Assembly: GCA_034399355.1 (NCBI GenBank)
Contig: JAXMMT010000010.1
Span: 1 to 64,000 of the forward strand
Direction: 5' to 3'
DNA length: 64,000 bases
DNA from: UBA2279 sp034399355
GTDB taxonomy: Bacteria; Actinomycetota; Coriobacteriia; Anaerosomatales; Anaerosomataceae
Each line of letters opens with the position of its first letter. The first letter of the stretch is position 1. The position numbers were made by a program, and so were the translations under genes. The notes under the pieces are model-generated. The model did not search any database. It was not told the DNA's origin and was given only the letters and a program-made list of their open reading frames with translations. Below are positions 26,741-35,047 of this stretch, piece after piece.

Positions 26741-27591
26741 CAGCGTGCGCCTCCAAAGACTCTGCGCGCATTGCGAAGCGCTGCTGCTGCGACGTCGCGG
26801 GAATCCACGCCCTTGACCTCGGCGATACGCGTCGCCGTGATCACGGTCAGTGCCGGTTCGTTCTTGTGACCGCGGTACGGCTCCGGAGCGAGGAACGGGC
26901 TGTCGGTCTCCACGAGAAGCCGCTCGAGCGGAACGACGCGCACCGCCTCACGGATGGCTTCCGCCTTCTTGAACGTCACCGGTCCCGCAAACGAGATGTA
27001 ACAGCCCAGGTCCAGAAAGCGCCGCGCCAGCTCGGGCCCCTCGGTGTAGCAGTGGATGACGCACCCCGTGTCCGGAATACCGACCTCCCGCAGTATCTCG
27101 AGCCCCTCCTCATGCGCCTCTCGCAGGTGCACCACCACAGCAAGTCCGGCAGTGCGGGCAAACTCGAGACACTCGCGAAACACACGACGCTGTTCATCGC
27201 GTGGCGAGTGGTCGTAGTGGAAGTCCAAGCCCATCTCGCCGATAGCACCGACGGCCGAACACCCGGACAGTATCCGCAACCGCCCCATCGCCGCCCAGTC
27301 GAAGTCCTTCGCGTTGTGAGGATGCACACCGACGGTGATCCGTATCTCCGGTACCGCCCGATCGCTACCACGGGTCTCGAGCAATTCTGCCGCCTGCGCA
27401 CGCCAGGTCTTGTAGGAGTCGAACGTGCGGGACGCATCTTCGGTCACATCGGCGATGGTGACGATGAGTGCGATGCCGGCCTCGGCCGCCTCGGCCAGTG
27501 CTCTGACCGGGTCGTCGAGCATGTCGAGATGCGCGTGCGCGTCAACACAGAGTGCTCCGAGATCGGGAAGCGTAAGCGAATGCTCGGCCAT
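26740..27591 (-). CDS. tatD: TatD family metal-dependent deoxyribonuclease
   Basis: The 283-residue product is a TIM-barrel hydrolase of the TatD family. Metal ligands lie in CVDAHAHLDML near the N terminus, MGLDFHYD in the middle, and VETDSPFLAPEPYRGHKNEP near the end. TatD enzymes act as 3'-5' exonucleases in DNA quality control. It follows metG by 13 bases, a conserved pairing. Confidence 0.96.
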   Translation of the reverse strand: MAEHSLTLPDLGALCVDAHAHLDMLDDPVRALAEAAEAGIALIVTIADVTEDASRTFDSYKTWRAQAAELLETRGSDRAVPEIRITVGVHPHNAKDFDWAAMGRLRILSGCSAVGAIGEMGLDFHYDHSPRDEQRRVFRECLEFARTAGLAVVVHLREAHEEGLEILREVGIPDTGCVIHCYTEGPELARRFLDLGCYISFAGPVTFKKAEAIREAVRVVPLERLLVETDSPFLAPEPYRGHKNEPALTVITATRIAEVKGVDSRDVAAAALRNARRVFGGAR

Positions 27592-27604
27592 AGGGCGCTC
27601 CGGA

Positions 27605-29167
27605 CTACTCTGTCTCGTAGATCCGCGGATAGAGCGGGTCGCCGATGGTGACCGCAGAGCCCGCAGGCAGCTGCCCCCAGCCGGCCGCCGAGGCGATGTC
27701 GGTGACCGCCGTGATGTCGCCGAGTCCCAGGCGCGCCCAGACCTCCGCCGAGGTGGAGGGCATCATGGGCGCCGTGAACAGCGCGGCGATGCGAACCGCT
27801 TCCAGTGCGTTGTAGATCACTGCGGCAAGGCGGCCGGCTGTCTCCTCGCTCTTCGCGAGGTTCCATGGCGCCTGCATCTCGATGTAGCGGTTCGCGTCTT
27901 TGATGACATCCCACGTCGCATCGAGTGCAGCAACGTAGTCCAGGCGCGACATCGCGTCTTCGTACTTCTCGGGCAGAAAACCGGCGAGCGCTTTGAGGGT
28001 CGCGTCGTCGTCGGTCACGCCTTCGTCGGCCGGGACGGTTGGCACGATGCCGTCGAAGTACTTGCCCACCATGTTGAACAACCGGGAGCACAGATTGCCC
28101 CAGTCATTGGCCAGATCACCGTTGTAGCGCTGGATCATCGACTCCATCGATATGGAACCGTCGTGGCCGAAGGCGACGTCACGCAGGAAGTAGTAGCGGT
28201 AGGCATCGACGCCGAAGCGCTCCACGAGGGAGGCAGGCGTCTGCGCGTTGCCTTTGGATTTGCTCATCTTCTCACCCTTGGTGAGGAGGAAGCCATGCGC
28301 GAACACGGTGACAGGAGGCTCGACGCCGGCGGCCATGAGCATCGCAGGCCAGATCACGCAGTGGAACCGGATGATGTCTTTGCCCACAAAGTGGTACTGC
28401 GCCGGCCAGTAGCGCCCGAACTTCACCTGCGCAGCAGGGTCCTCGCTCCCGTAGCCGATAGCCGTGATGTAGTTGAGCAGTGCGTCGATCCAGACGTAGG
28501 TGACGTGGTTCTCGGCGAACGGAAGCGGCACCCCCCACGTGAAATTCGTGCGCGAGATCGAGAGATCCCTCAGCCCCTGCCTCACGAACGAGAGAACCTC
28601 GTTGCGGCGTGTCTCTGGCTGGATGAAGTCCGGATTGGCCTCGTAGAAGTCGAGAAGCGGCTGCTGGAACTCGGACAGCTTGAAGAACCAGTTGTCCTCC
28701 CGGATGAACTCGACATCCCGACCACACTGCGGGCACTTGCCGTCCTCAAGCTGCTCCTCGGTCCAGAACGTCTCGTCGGGGACGCAGTACCGACCCTCAT
28801 AGTGGCCCTGGTAGAGGTAGTCGCGCTTGTGCAACGAGGTCCAGAACGCCTGGACGCCTCGCTTGTGGCGTTCCTCAGTCGTACGGATGAAGTCGTCGTA
28901 CGAGATGTCAAGCATCTCCCAGGCCGCCTTGAACTTGGGAGCGATAGTGTCGACCCACGTCTGTGGGTCCATACCGTTCTCCTCGGCGGCCTGCGCGATC
29001 TTCTGACCATGCTCATCGAGGCCGGTCAAAAACATCACGTCGTGACCGGTCATACGCCGGTAGCGCGCTAGGGCGTCAGCGGCTATCGTTGTGTACGCTG
29101 TTCCCAGGTGGGGCTCGGCGTTCACGTAGTAGATTGGTGTTGTGACGTAGAACGTGCGGTCACTCAT
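27605..29167 (-). CDS. metG: Methionyl-tRNA synthetase
   Basis: The 520-residue class I synthetase charges tRNA-Met. The HIGH signature appears as PHLGTAYT, the second signature is KGEKMSKSKGN, and a zinc knuckle region contains CPQCGRD. The length indicates a form without the C-terminal EMAP-like dimerisation domain. It is divergent from the abrB-type gene, and the 114-base gap should hold promoters for both. Confidence 0.97.
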   Translation of the reverse strand: MSDRTFYVTTPIYYVNAEPHLGTAYTTIAADALARYRRMTGHDVMFLTGLDEHGQKIAQAAEENGMDPQTWVDTIAPKFKAAWEMLDISYDDFIRTTEERHKRGVQAFWTSLHKRDYLYQGHYEGRYCVPDETFWTEEQLEDGKCPQCGRDVEFIREDNWFFKLSEFQQPLLDFYEANPDFIQPETRRNEVLSFVRQGLRDLSISRTNFTWGVPLPFAENHVTYVWIDALLNYITAIGYGSEDPAAQVKFGRYWPAQYHFVGKDIIRFHCVIWPAMLMAAGVEPPVTVFAHGFLLTKGEKMSKSKGNAQTPASLVERFGVDAYRYYFLRDVAFGHDGSISMESMIQRYNGDLANDWGNLCSRLFNMVGKYFDGIVPTVPADEGVTDDDATLKALAGFLPEKYEDAMSRLDYVAALDATWDVIKDANRYIEMQAPWNLAKSEETAGRLAAVIYNALEAVRIAALFTAPMMPSTSAEVWARLGLGDITAVTDIASAAGWGQLPAGSAVTIGDPLYPRIYETE

Positions 29168-29281
29168 CGGTTACACGACTCCAAACGTGGGCATTTATGG
29201 AATTAACCGAGTAGTTATCGGGGTACTTATGATAGCGCACGATGACTCGTGCGTGAGCGTCACCGGGAAAGGTAGGGCGAG

Positions 29282-29524
29282 ATGAGCGATACAGGAATCG
29301 TGCGTCGGGTGGACGATTTGGGGCGCATCGTTATTCCGATGGAGCTCCGTCGCACCCTCGGCATCAATGTGAAGGATCCTCTCTCGATCTCCGTCGAGGG
29401 GGAACGCATCATACTTGAGAAGTACCGCAACTCGTGCGTGATCTGCGGACATCAGGAGAACATCTCGCAGGTCAAGGGCCGGTCAGTATGTGATGCGTGC
29501 ATCAAGGAGATCAAGAAACGCTAG
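29282..29524 (+). CDS. AbrB/SpoVT-type transition-state regulator with zinc ribbon
   Basis: The 80-residue protein has the AbrB swapped-hairpin domain (GIVRRVDDLGRIVIPMELRR, residues about 5-50). A CxxC pair follows (CVICGH and CDACIKEIK), suggesting a small zinc ribbon. Such proteins are dimeric DNA-binding regulators of stationary-phase genes. AAAGG precedes the ATG. A TATGAT at 29228-29233 may be its -10 box. The stop shares CTAG with the convergent rsmI. Confidence 0.93.
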   Translation: MSDTGIVRRVDDLGRIVIPMELRRTLGINVKDPLSISVEGERIILEKYRNSCVICGHQENISQVKGRSVCDACIKEIKKR

Positions 29525-30354
29525 TCTCCCAGCGCGATTCTGTACACCTCGTTGCGCGCGACGCCGGTCTGCTCGGCAACATGCTTCACGGCGTCCTTGC
29601 GTGACATCCCGTCGGCCAGGAACACCTCCACGCGAGTCCTGACGTCCTTCTCGTCGACCTCGGCCGGACAGCCGTGCGCCGGAGGCCCCACCAACAAGAC
29701 TACCTCCCCTTTGAGTTCGCGTTCTCCCAAAGACACGGCAAGCGCGTCGACTTCTCCGCGCACGACCTCTTCGTAGATTTTCGTGAGCTCCCGCGCCATC
29801 GCTGCGCGCCGTCCCGGCAACACCCGGGCGATATCGGCAAGCGTCGCGGCGGTACGCCTCGGCGACTCGTAGAACACAAGCGTCGCATCCAATGTGATGA
29901 GCTTCTCGAGCGCGCGGGCACGCTCTCCCGCTTTTCTCGGCAGAAAACCGCCGAAGTAGAACGCATAGGTCGGCAGGCCGCTCGCGACGAGTGCGGTGAC
30001 GATGGCCGAGGCACCCGGCAGCACCTCGACTTGCAGACCCGCCTCGAGGCACGCGTCGACCAGGTGCGCACCGGGATCGGAGACGCCCGGCATGCCAGCG
30101 TCCGACACGAGCGCGACACGCTCCCCGCGCGCGACACGCTCGACCACCGCGGACGTGCGCGTCTCAAGGTTTTTCGCGTGATACGCCTCGAGCGGCGTGT
30201 GGATGTCAAAACGCGCGAGCAGTTTGCGAGTCACGCGTGTGTCTTCGGCCTCGATGACATCGGCGTCACGCAGTGCATCCAGGACCCGCAGGGTCACGTC
30301 GCCGAGATTGCCGATGGGGGTCGCGCAGACGATCAAGACACCACTATTCGACAT
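29521..30354 (-). CDS. rsmI: 16S rRNA (cytidine1402-2'-O)-methyltransferase
   Basis: The 277-residue SAM-dependent enzyme has the tetrapyrrole-methylase fold. Signatures are VCATPIGNLGDVTLRVLDAL, EDTRVTRKLL and VSDAGMPGVSDPGAHLV. It 2'-O-methylates C1402 in the ribosomal P site. The ATG at 30352-30354 has GGAGGT 6 bases upstream and overlaps the preceding membrane protein gene by 11 bases. Confidence 0.96.
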   Translation of the reverse strand: MSNSGVLIVCATPIGNLGDVTLRVLDALRDADVIEAEDTRVTRKLLARFDIHTPLEAYHAKNLETRTSAVVERVARGERVALVSDAGMPGVSDPGAHLVDACLEAGLQVEVLPGASAIVTALVASGLPTYAFYFGGFLPRKAGERARALEKLITLDATLVFYESPRRTAATLADIARVLPGRRAAMARELTKIYEEVVRGEVDALAVSLGERELKGEVVLLVGPPAHGCPAEVDEKDVRTRVEVFLADGMSRKDAVKHVAEQTGVARNEVYRIALGD

Positions 30355-31225
30355 CAGTGACCTCCGTGACAGCTGGATGGTTGAGGCGATACCAGTACGT
30401 CCAGGCCGAGACGTCGAACAACGCGTACGGACCGAGCAGGACCGCCCCCGGCAGTATGATCCACTGCCAGGCAAGCGCGGGCGTCAAGGATACGACGCCC
30501 GCAAGGCCGAATGCATCGAGCGCGAACAAGAGCAGCAGCAGGACGAACGTCACGAGCCACGATGTGATGAACAGCGCCGCACCCACCGCGAGGGTTCGCG
30601 CGAATGTGCCTGTGAGGTCGGACACCGCGGCATGCACGGCCTCCATGGGCCGCTCGCCGCCGAGGACGGCATGGCGAACAGCGAGGTCACGCCACGCCCA
30701 GACGACGATTGCGAGTAGGACGGCAAAGCCCGAGTAGATTCCTGCCGTAAGGAAGTCGAGCAGTCGCTCGGCAACGTCCGCCACAGCGCCGGTGTCGAGG
30801 GCCGCCGCGCCCAGCGCGGCCAGAGTGACGAACGGAACGAGCGCCGGGACCACTACGAGCACATCGACCGCGACAACACGCCGCCACACGCGACGTCCGC
30901 CGCGCCACGCCTCACCGGCTGATAGTTCGTGGTGCTGCAGCGGGGCGTCGGCAGCTATCACAAGCGCTGCCGTGGCAAGCTCGGACAACAGCCACAGCCC
31001 GACGACGCCCACCAGTACGCCCAACGTTACGGCGATTGCAGTTGCGGGTCTCTCGGCAAGCCAAACACGCAACGCCTCATTCGAGGCGAAAAGTGGCGTC
31101 TCCCCCTCGACGTGAATGACCGCGAGCGGGGCTGACCCGAGCATCGCAAGAATGCCGATAGGCCACAGCCTCGCAGACCGCCGGGTGAAGCGAAACGCGG
31201 AGGCAAGGGTGACCCACAGGCTCAC
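30344..31225 (-). CDS. Polytopic membrane protein
   Basis: The 293-residue protein has about six predicted membrane helices (for example AIAVTLGVLVGVVGLWLL and WQWIILPGAVLLGPYALF). It resembles the next gene in plan: an aromatic N terminus, paired helices, and an amphipathic linker with Arg/Trp (AWRGGRRVWRRV). The two are 3 bases apart and probably paralogous partners. I recognise no named family or catalytic motif. Confidence 0.75.
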   Translation of the reverse strand: MSLWVTLASAFRFTRRSARLWPIGILAMLGSAPLAVIHVEGETPLFASNEALRVWLAERPATAIAVTLGVLVGVVGLWLLSELATAALVIAADAPLQHHELSAGEAWRGGRRVWRRVVAVDVLVVVPALVPFVTLAALGAAALDTGAVADVAERLLDFLTAGIYSGFAVLLAIVVWAWRDLAVRHAVLGGERPMEAVHAAVSDLTGTFARTLAVGAALFITSWLVTFVLLLLLFALDAFGLAGVVSLTPALAWQWIILPGAVLLGPYALFDVSAWTYWYRLNHPAVTEVTDVE

Positions 31226-31228
31226 GCG

Positions 31229-32230
31229 TCAGGCCCCCGGTCCGTCCCCGACCACAGGCGGCGCAGAAACGGTCGGCGGTGCGGTGGGCGGGGGCATGTA
31301 GCCCTGGCCGACACCGGTCGCAGGCACCGCGACCACGGTCTCAGCACCGGTCATCCGGCGGAAGAAGATCGTCCAGCTCGCCGAGTAGAACGTGTTGTAT
31401 ATCGCACCCGGGAGCAGGAGTAGCAGTACCAGCACGAGCAGGAGTGTAATGCCCACGATAATCGCGCCCGCGGCGGCGACGACGACTGGAACGAACACGA
31501 CCAGGCTCGCGACCACGATAACGATACCGTAGGCGAACTGCGGAAGCAGCATGACAAGCCACATCACTGCCGCCCCTCGCTTGGCCCACAGATCGTCCCA
31601 ACCCCTCTTGATGGCCTGGCCGAACGTCACATCATGCAGTACGCCGTAGCGTACGGCCAACTCGCCGATGACACTGACGAGGAACCCCACGCCGACAATC
31701 AGCACAAAGAAGAGGGGGAGCATGCAGCACATGGCGCCACCGAAGGCGAAGCCAGCGACTGCGGATGCGGACTCGACGCCCGCGGCCAGTCCGAGACCGG
31801 CACCGAACAGAATCAAGACCAGAACGCCCACGATCAGCAGAACGGGGAGTCCTAGCACGAGGCCGATCATGAACGTCCGGCCCCAGTAACGGAACCCGAC
31901 CTGCCAGCCATTGCGGGCATTGACGACACGACCTTCCTCGGCCTCATTCACGAGGTGCACCAGGCCACCCCGCGCGGCGATGCCGAGCACGAACATCACG
32001 AGGGCAAAGACGCCGATCGCCACCGCAAGCGCGATGAGCAGACCGATATTCTGCTCGACCCATCTGCTGACAGGCGCGAAGTCGGGGGAGGTAGAACTCT
32101 TCTGCCACCGAGCCGTGTTGCTGGTGCCGCCCGCGCTGGAAGATGCCACGGCAAAGAAGCCGAGTATCCATAGCACCTTGTGGCGCCAGGTAACGTCCCA
32201 TGCCTTCTTGAGAATCCCGAAGTAGTCCAC
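31229..32230 (-). CDS. Polytopic membrane protein with Pro-rich tail
   Basis: The 333-residue protein begins MDYFGILKKAWDVTWRHKVL, then has about six membrane helices and a cytoplasmic Pro-rich tail (YMPPPTAPPTVSAPP). The plan is like that of membrane proteins with a glycerophosphodiester phosphodiesterase-type membrane domain, but I see no phosphodiesterase motif. It heads a probable three-gene unit with the downstream membrane protein and rsmI. Function is unknown. Confidence 0.75.
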   Translation of the reverse strand: MDYFGILKKAWDVTWRHKVLWILGFFAVASSSAGGTSNTARWQKSSTSPDFAPVSRWVEQNIGLLIALAVAIGVFALVMFVLGIAARGGLVHLVNEAEEGRVVNARNGWQVGFRYWGRTFMIGLVLGLPVLLIVGVLVLILFGAGLGLAAGVESASAVAGFAFGGAMCCMLPLFFVLIVGVGFLVSVIGELAVRYGVLHDVTFGQAIKRGWDDLWAKRGAAVMWLVMLLPQFAYGIVIVVASLVVFVPVVVAAAGAIIVGITLLLVLVLLLLLPGAIYNTFYSASWTIFFRRMTGAETVVAVPATGVGQGYMPPPTAPPTVSAPPVVGDGPGA

Positions 32231-32256
32231 TTGGTCCTCCCCAGCCCGTCGCGTGC

Positions 32257-33375
32257 CTACTCGATCGTCGTAAGTTCATACGCACGCGTGCCAAGGCCGA
32301 GAGCCTCAGCGTGCGCCATCGCGTGCGTGCCGTCGATGCCGCTCACAGCGACGAATTTGTCGGCTCCCTCAGTCAGACCTTCGCCTCGAGAGCCCGGCAG
32401 CCCCGGCGATGCGTTCACGAGGTCGTAGGCCGCCTGGTCGATCGCGACGATGTCGGTCGAAGCGAGCACGCCGATATCGGCGACGATTGGCGCGTCCGAG
32501 AAGTTCCAGCAGTCGCAATCCGGCGAGATGGCGGTAAGGAACGAGAGGTACACCACCTTGCCAACCTTGCCCACAAGCGCGCCGGCCGCGTGCTCGGCGA
32601 TTTTCTCCTGCAGCATGTTCGCATCCGTCTTCCACTGCGCGGCGATTGCGCCATACGGGCAAGCCGCGACGCATTCGCCGCAGCCATAGCAGACTTCGTA
32701 GTCGACCACAGCGACGCGGTCAGGACCGACGGCGACTGCACCGACCGGGCACCACTGTACGCAGCGCTTGCACGCCGTGCACTTCTCGGCCGTCACCTCG
32801 GGTCGGAAGTCCGCGTGGATGCGCTGCTTCGCCGAGCGACAGCTCAGCCCCATGCCGACGTTTTTGAGCGCTCCGCCAAAACCCGCCGCCTCGTGACCTT
32901 TCACGTGTGTCACGACGACCATGGCATCCGCGTGAACTGCCGCCGCACCGATTCTGACCGTGTCGAAGTGCTTGCCCGATATCGATACGTCGACCGCCTC
33001 GCGACCATCCAGGCCGTCTGCGATGACGAGCGGCGCTTCCACCGTCGCGTACGAAAAGCCGTTGTGAAGCGCACACTCGAGGTGGTCGACTGCGTTGAAG
33101 CGCTGTCCCCGGTAGAGCGTGTTCGCGTCGGTCAGAAATGGCCTGCCGCCGGCGGCCTTGACGCGCCGCACGACCTCGCGCAGGTGGATGGGGTGCACGA
33201 AGCCGGTGTTCCCCTCTTCGCCGAAGTGCAATTTGATCGCGACGAGATCCCGGTCGAAGATCGCGTCTTTGAGCCCGGCGCGATCCAATAGGTCTCCGGC
33301 ACGCTTCACGAGGCTGCGTTTCATCTTGGAACGCATCGGCGCGAAATAGACCACGGGCTTACGTGTGTCAGTCAT
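32257..33375 (-). CDS. DUF362 protein with two [4Fe-4S] motifs
   Basis: The 372-residue protein has a DUF362 region (about 1-190, including KLHFGEEGNTGFVHP and VVVTHVKGHEAAGFGGALKN). A ferredoxin insert follows with CTACKRCVQWCPVGAV and CYGCGECVAACPYGAI, enough for two clusters. Members are presumed electron-transfer proteins in anaerobes; partner and substrate are unknown. Its start overlaps the ROK kinase stop by 4 bases. Confidence 0.92.
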   Translation of the reverse strand: MTDTRKPVVYFAPMRSKMKRSLVKRAGDLLDRAGLKDAIFDRDLVAIKLHFGEEGNTGFVHPIHLREVVRRVKAAGGRPFLTDANTLYRGQRFNAVDHLECALHNGFSYATVEAPLVIADGLDGREAVDVSISGKHFDTVRIGAAAVHADAMVVVTHVKGHEAAGFGGALKNVGMGLSCRSAKQRIHADFRPEVTAEKCTACKRCVQWCPVGAVAVGPDRVAVVDYEVCYGCGECVAACPYGAIAAQWKTDANMLQEKIAEHAAGALVGKVGKVVYLSFLTAISPDCDCWNFSDAPIVADIGVLASTDIVAIDQAAYDLVNASPGLPGSRGEGLTEGADKFVAVSGIDGTHAMAHAEALGLGTRAYELTTIE

Positions 33376-34346
33376 CGGTGCAGCCCTTCGCGTGCGTCAT
33401 GTTCGTCGAAGGCGAGTGCTGCAGCGCCGAGGACGCCAGCGTCGTTGCCGAGTTCGGCCTGCACGACACTCACGTCCTTGCGGCCCGCAAGCGCTTTGGC
33501 CGATATGATTCCCGCAGCACGTTCAACGAGGAACCCGCAGGACTCCCCGATGCCACCTCCAATGACGATGAGCTTCGGATTCAGAAGGTTGACGATACCG
33601 ACAAGCGCCTCCCCGAGAATCTCGCCGGCCTCCAGCAGAATCTCGCGCGCAACCTCGTCCCCTGCGAGCGCCGCCTTGATGACGTCCTCGGCGGTCACGG
33701 CCTCCGCATCGCCGCCGGCCATATCGCATATCGCCCGCCCGCGGAACTCACGCGCGGCCTCGCGACCACGCGCCGCAATAGGCGGTCGGCCAAGATAGGA
33801 CTCGATGTGTCCATTGCCGCCGCATGGGCAGGGAGGACCGCCAAGTCGAACCACCATGTGCCCGATCTCACCACCGAGACCACGGGAGCCACGGTATGGC
33901 TCGCCATCAAGGAACAGCAGACCGCCGACACCGGTGCCCAGCGTGATCATCACGAAGTCGCGCACGCCCTTGCCGACACCGAAACGGCTCTCGCCGATGC
34001 CAGCGCAGTTGCCATCGTTGTCGATGGTCACGTCGTGACGGATCCGTGACATCACCAGCGAGCGCACGTCGATGCCCGCGAGCGGCAAGTTCGTGCAGAA
34101 CTCGACCGACTGCTTGAGGAAGTCGATCTGCGCCGGCAGGCCGATGCCTACTCCTGCCAGCTCGGCAGGATGGGTACCGCCCATGACCTCACCGATGAGG
34201 TCGACAATCGCGTCGACGATGCCGAACGGGCCCGTCTTGGGCGTAAGCGTGCGAGCTTCCTTGAGCATGCGGCCCTTGCGTTCGACGAGACCAGCAGCGA
34301 TGCGGGTGCCGCCGACGTCGACGCCTATGGCGTACGTCGTACGCAT
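33372..34346 (-). CDS. ROK family glucokinase
   Basis: The 324-residue sugar kinase has the ATP phosphate motif GVDVGGTRIAAGLV, the catalytic stretch IDNDGNCAGIGE, and a ROK zinc region reading CPCGGNGHIE. The usual motif is CxCGxxGCxE, so one Cys is replaced by His, which can also bind zinc. It probably phosphorylates glucose or a related hexose. GGGGAGG precedes the ATG. Confidence 0.92.
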   Translation of the reverse strand: MRTTYAIGVDVGGTRIAAGLVERKGRMLKEARTLTPKTGPFGIVDAIVDLIGEVMGGTHPAELAGVGIGLPAQIDFLKQSVEFCTNLPLAGIDVRSLVMSRIRHDVTIDNDGNCAGIGESRFGVGKGVRDFVMITLGTGVGGLLFLDGEPYRGSRGLGGEIGHMVVRLGGPPCPCGGNGHIESYLGRPPIAARGREAAREFRGRAICDMAGGDAEAVTAEDVIKAALAGDEVAREILLEAGEILGEALVGIVNLLNPKLIVIGGGIGESCGFLVERAAGIISAKALAGRKDVSVVQAELGNDAGVLGAAALAFDEHDAREGLHR

Positions 34347-34395
34347 GACACCTCCCCAGTCGTCGATTGAGAGCGAGCGGGCACCACCGATGATA

Positions 34396-34890
34396 TCAGT
34401 AGTCCCAGATGATGCCCCGCTTCTTGATGATGCCCATCTGCTGCATCCGATCGAGCATCCGATTCTCGGTCACGCCAAACAACCGGGCGAGATAGCGGTA
34501 GTCGTTGAACCACTTCTGAGCCTGGTCACGCACCATGGACTCGGGCACTTCAAGCGCCTCTGCAATGACGTCAGCTTCGTGGTGGTCGTGGGAACTGCCC
34601 TTGGGGAAACTCTCGGACACATCGGCAAGCAGTATCAGAAGATGGCCGAGAACATGGCCGAGGCCGGCGCGCTGGGTCACAGGCTCCTTCACCGTATTGA
34701 GGAGCACGCTGGGCATGCCGTCCTCGTAGATGAGCGCAGCGGTAAACCAAGCGGGTAGATCAAGACGCATGATGGGTACGCCAAGGAACGTGGCGATCTC
34801 ATCGATCGGCACTGGCGGCTCCTCGATGCCTGCCTTCTTGATCACGTCCTCGGCAAGTGCCCGATAGTATGCGTCTGTGTGAAGCGACAT
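34396..34890 (-). CDS. ImmA/IrrE-type protein with altered HExxH motif
   Basis: The 164-residue protein follows the ImmA/IrrE peptidase plan: an N-terminal helix-turn region (IDEIATFLGVPIMRLDLP), the motif at residues 79-83, and a downstream EADVIAEALEVPESMV. The zinc motif reads HVLGH, not HExGH, so the catalytic Glu is Val. Metal binding may persist but proteolysis is unlikely. No adjacent XRE repressor is seen. It is divergent from the HEAT-repeat gene. Confidence 0.75.
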   Translation of the reverse strand: MSLHTDAYYRALAEDVIKKAGIEEPPVPIDEIATFLGVPIMRLDLPAWFTAALIYEDGMPSVLLNTVKEPVTQRAGLGHVLGHLLILLADVSESFPKGSSHDHHEADVIAEALEVPESMVRDQAQKWFNDYRYLARLFGVTENRMLDRMQQMGIIKKRGIIWDY

Positions 34891-35047
34891 GTGCCTCCAG
34901 AGTCATGCGTCCCTACTGATAAGGATAGCGGTACCATGTAAGTATCGGCTTAGGCAGTATATAGAGTTGAGCGTCGCGTCGAGCACCCTTCATCCTATGC
35001 CGATATCTTCCTCAGACAAGTACACTTCGAACACGAGAGGGGGAACG

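Noticed and set aside
27425..29071. 548-residue open frame on the plus strand
   Set aside because: It is the antisense shadow of metG and tatD, both of which carry clear catalytic motifs.
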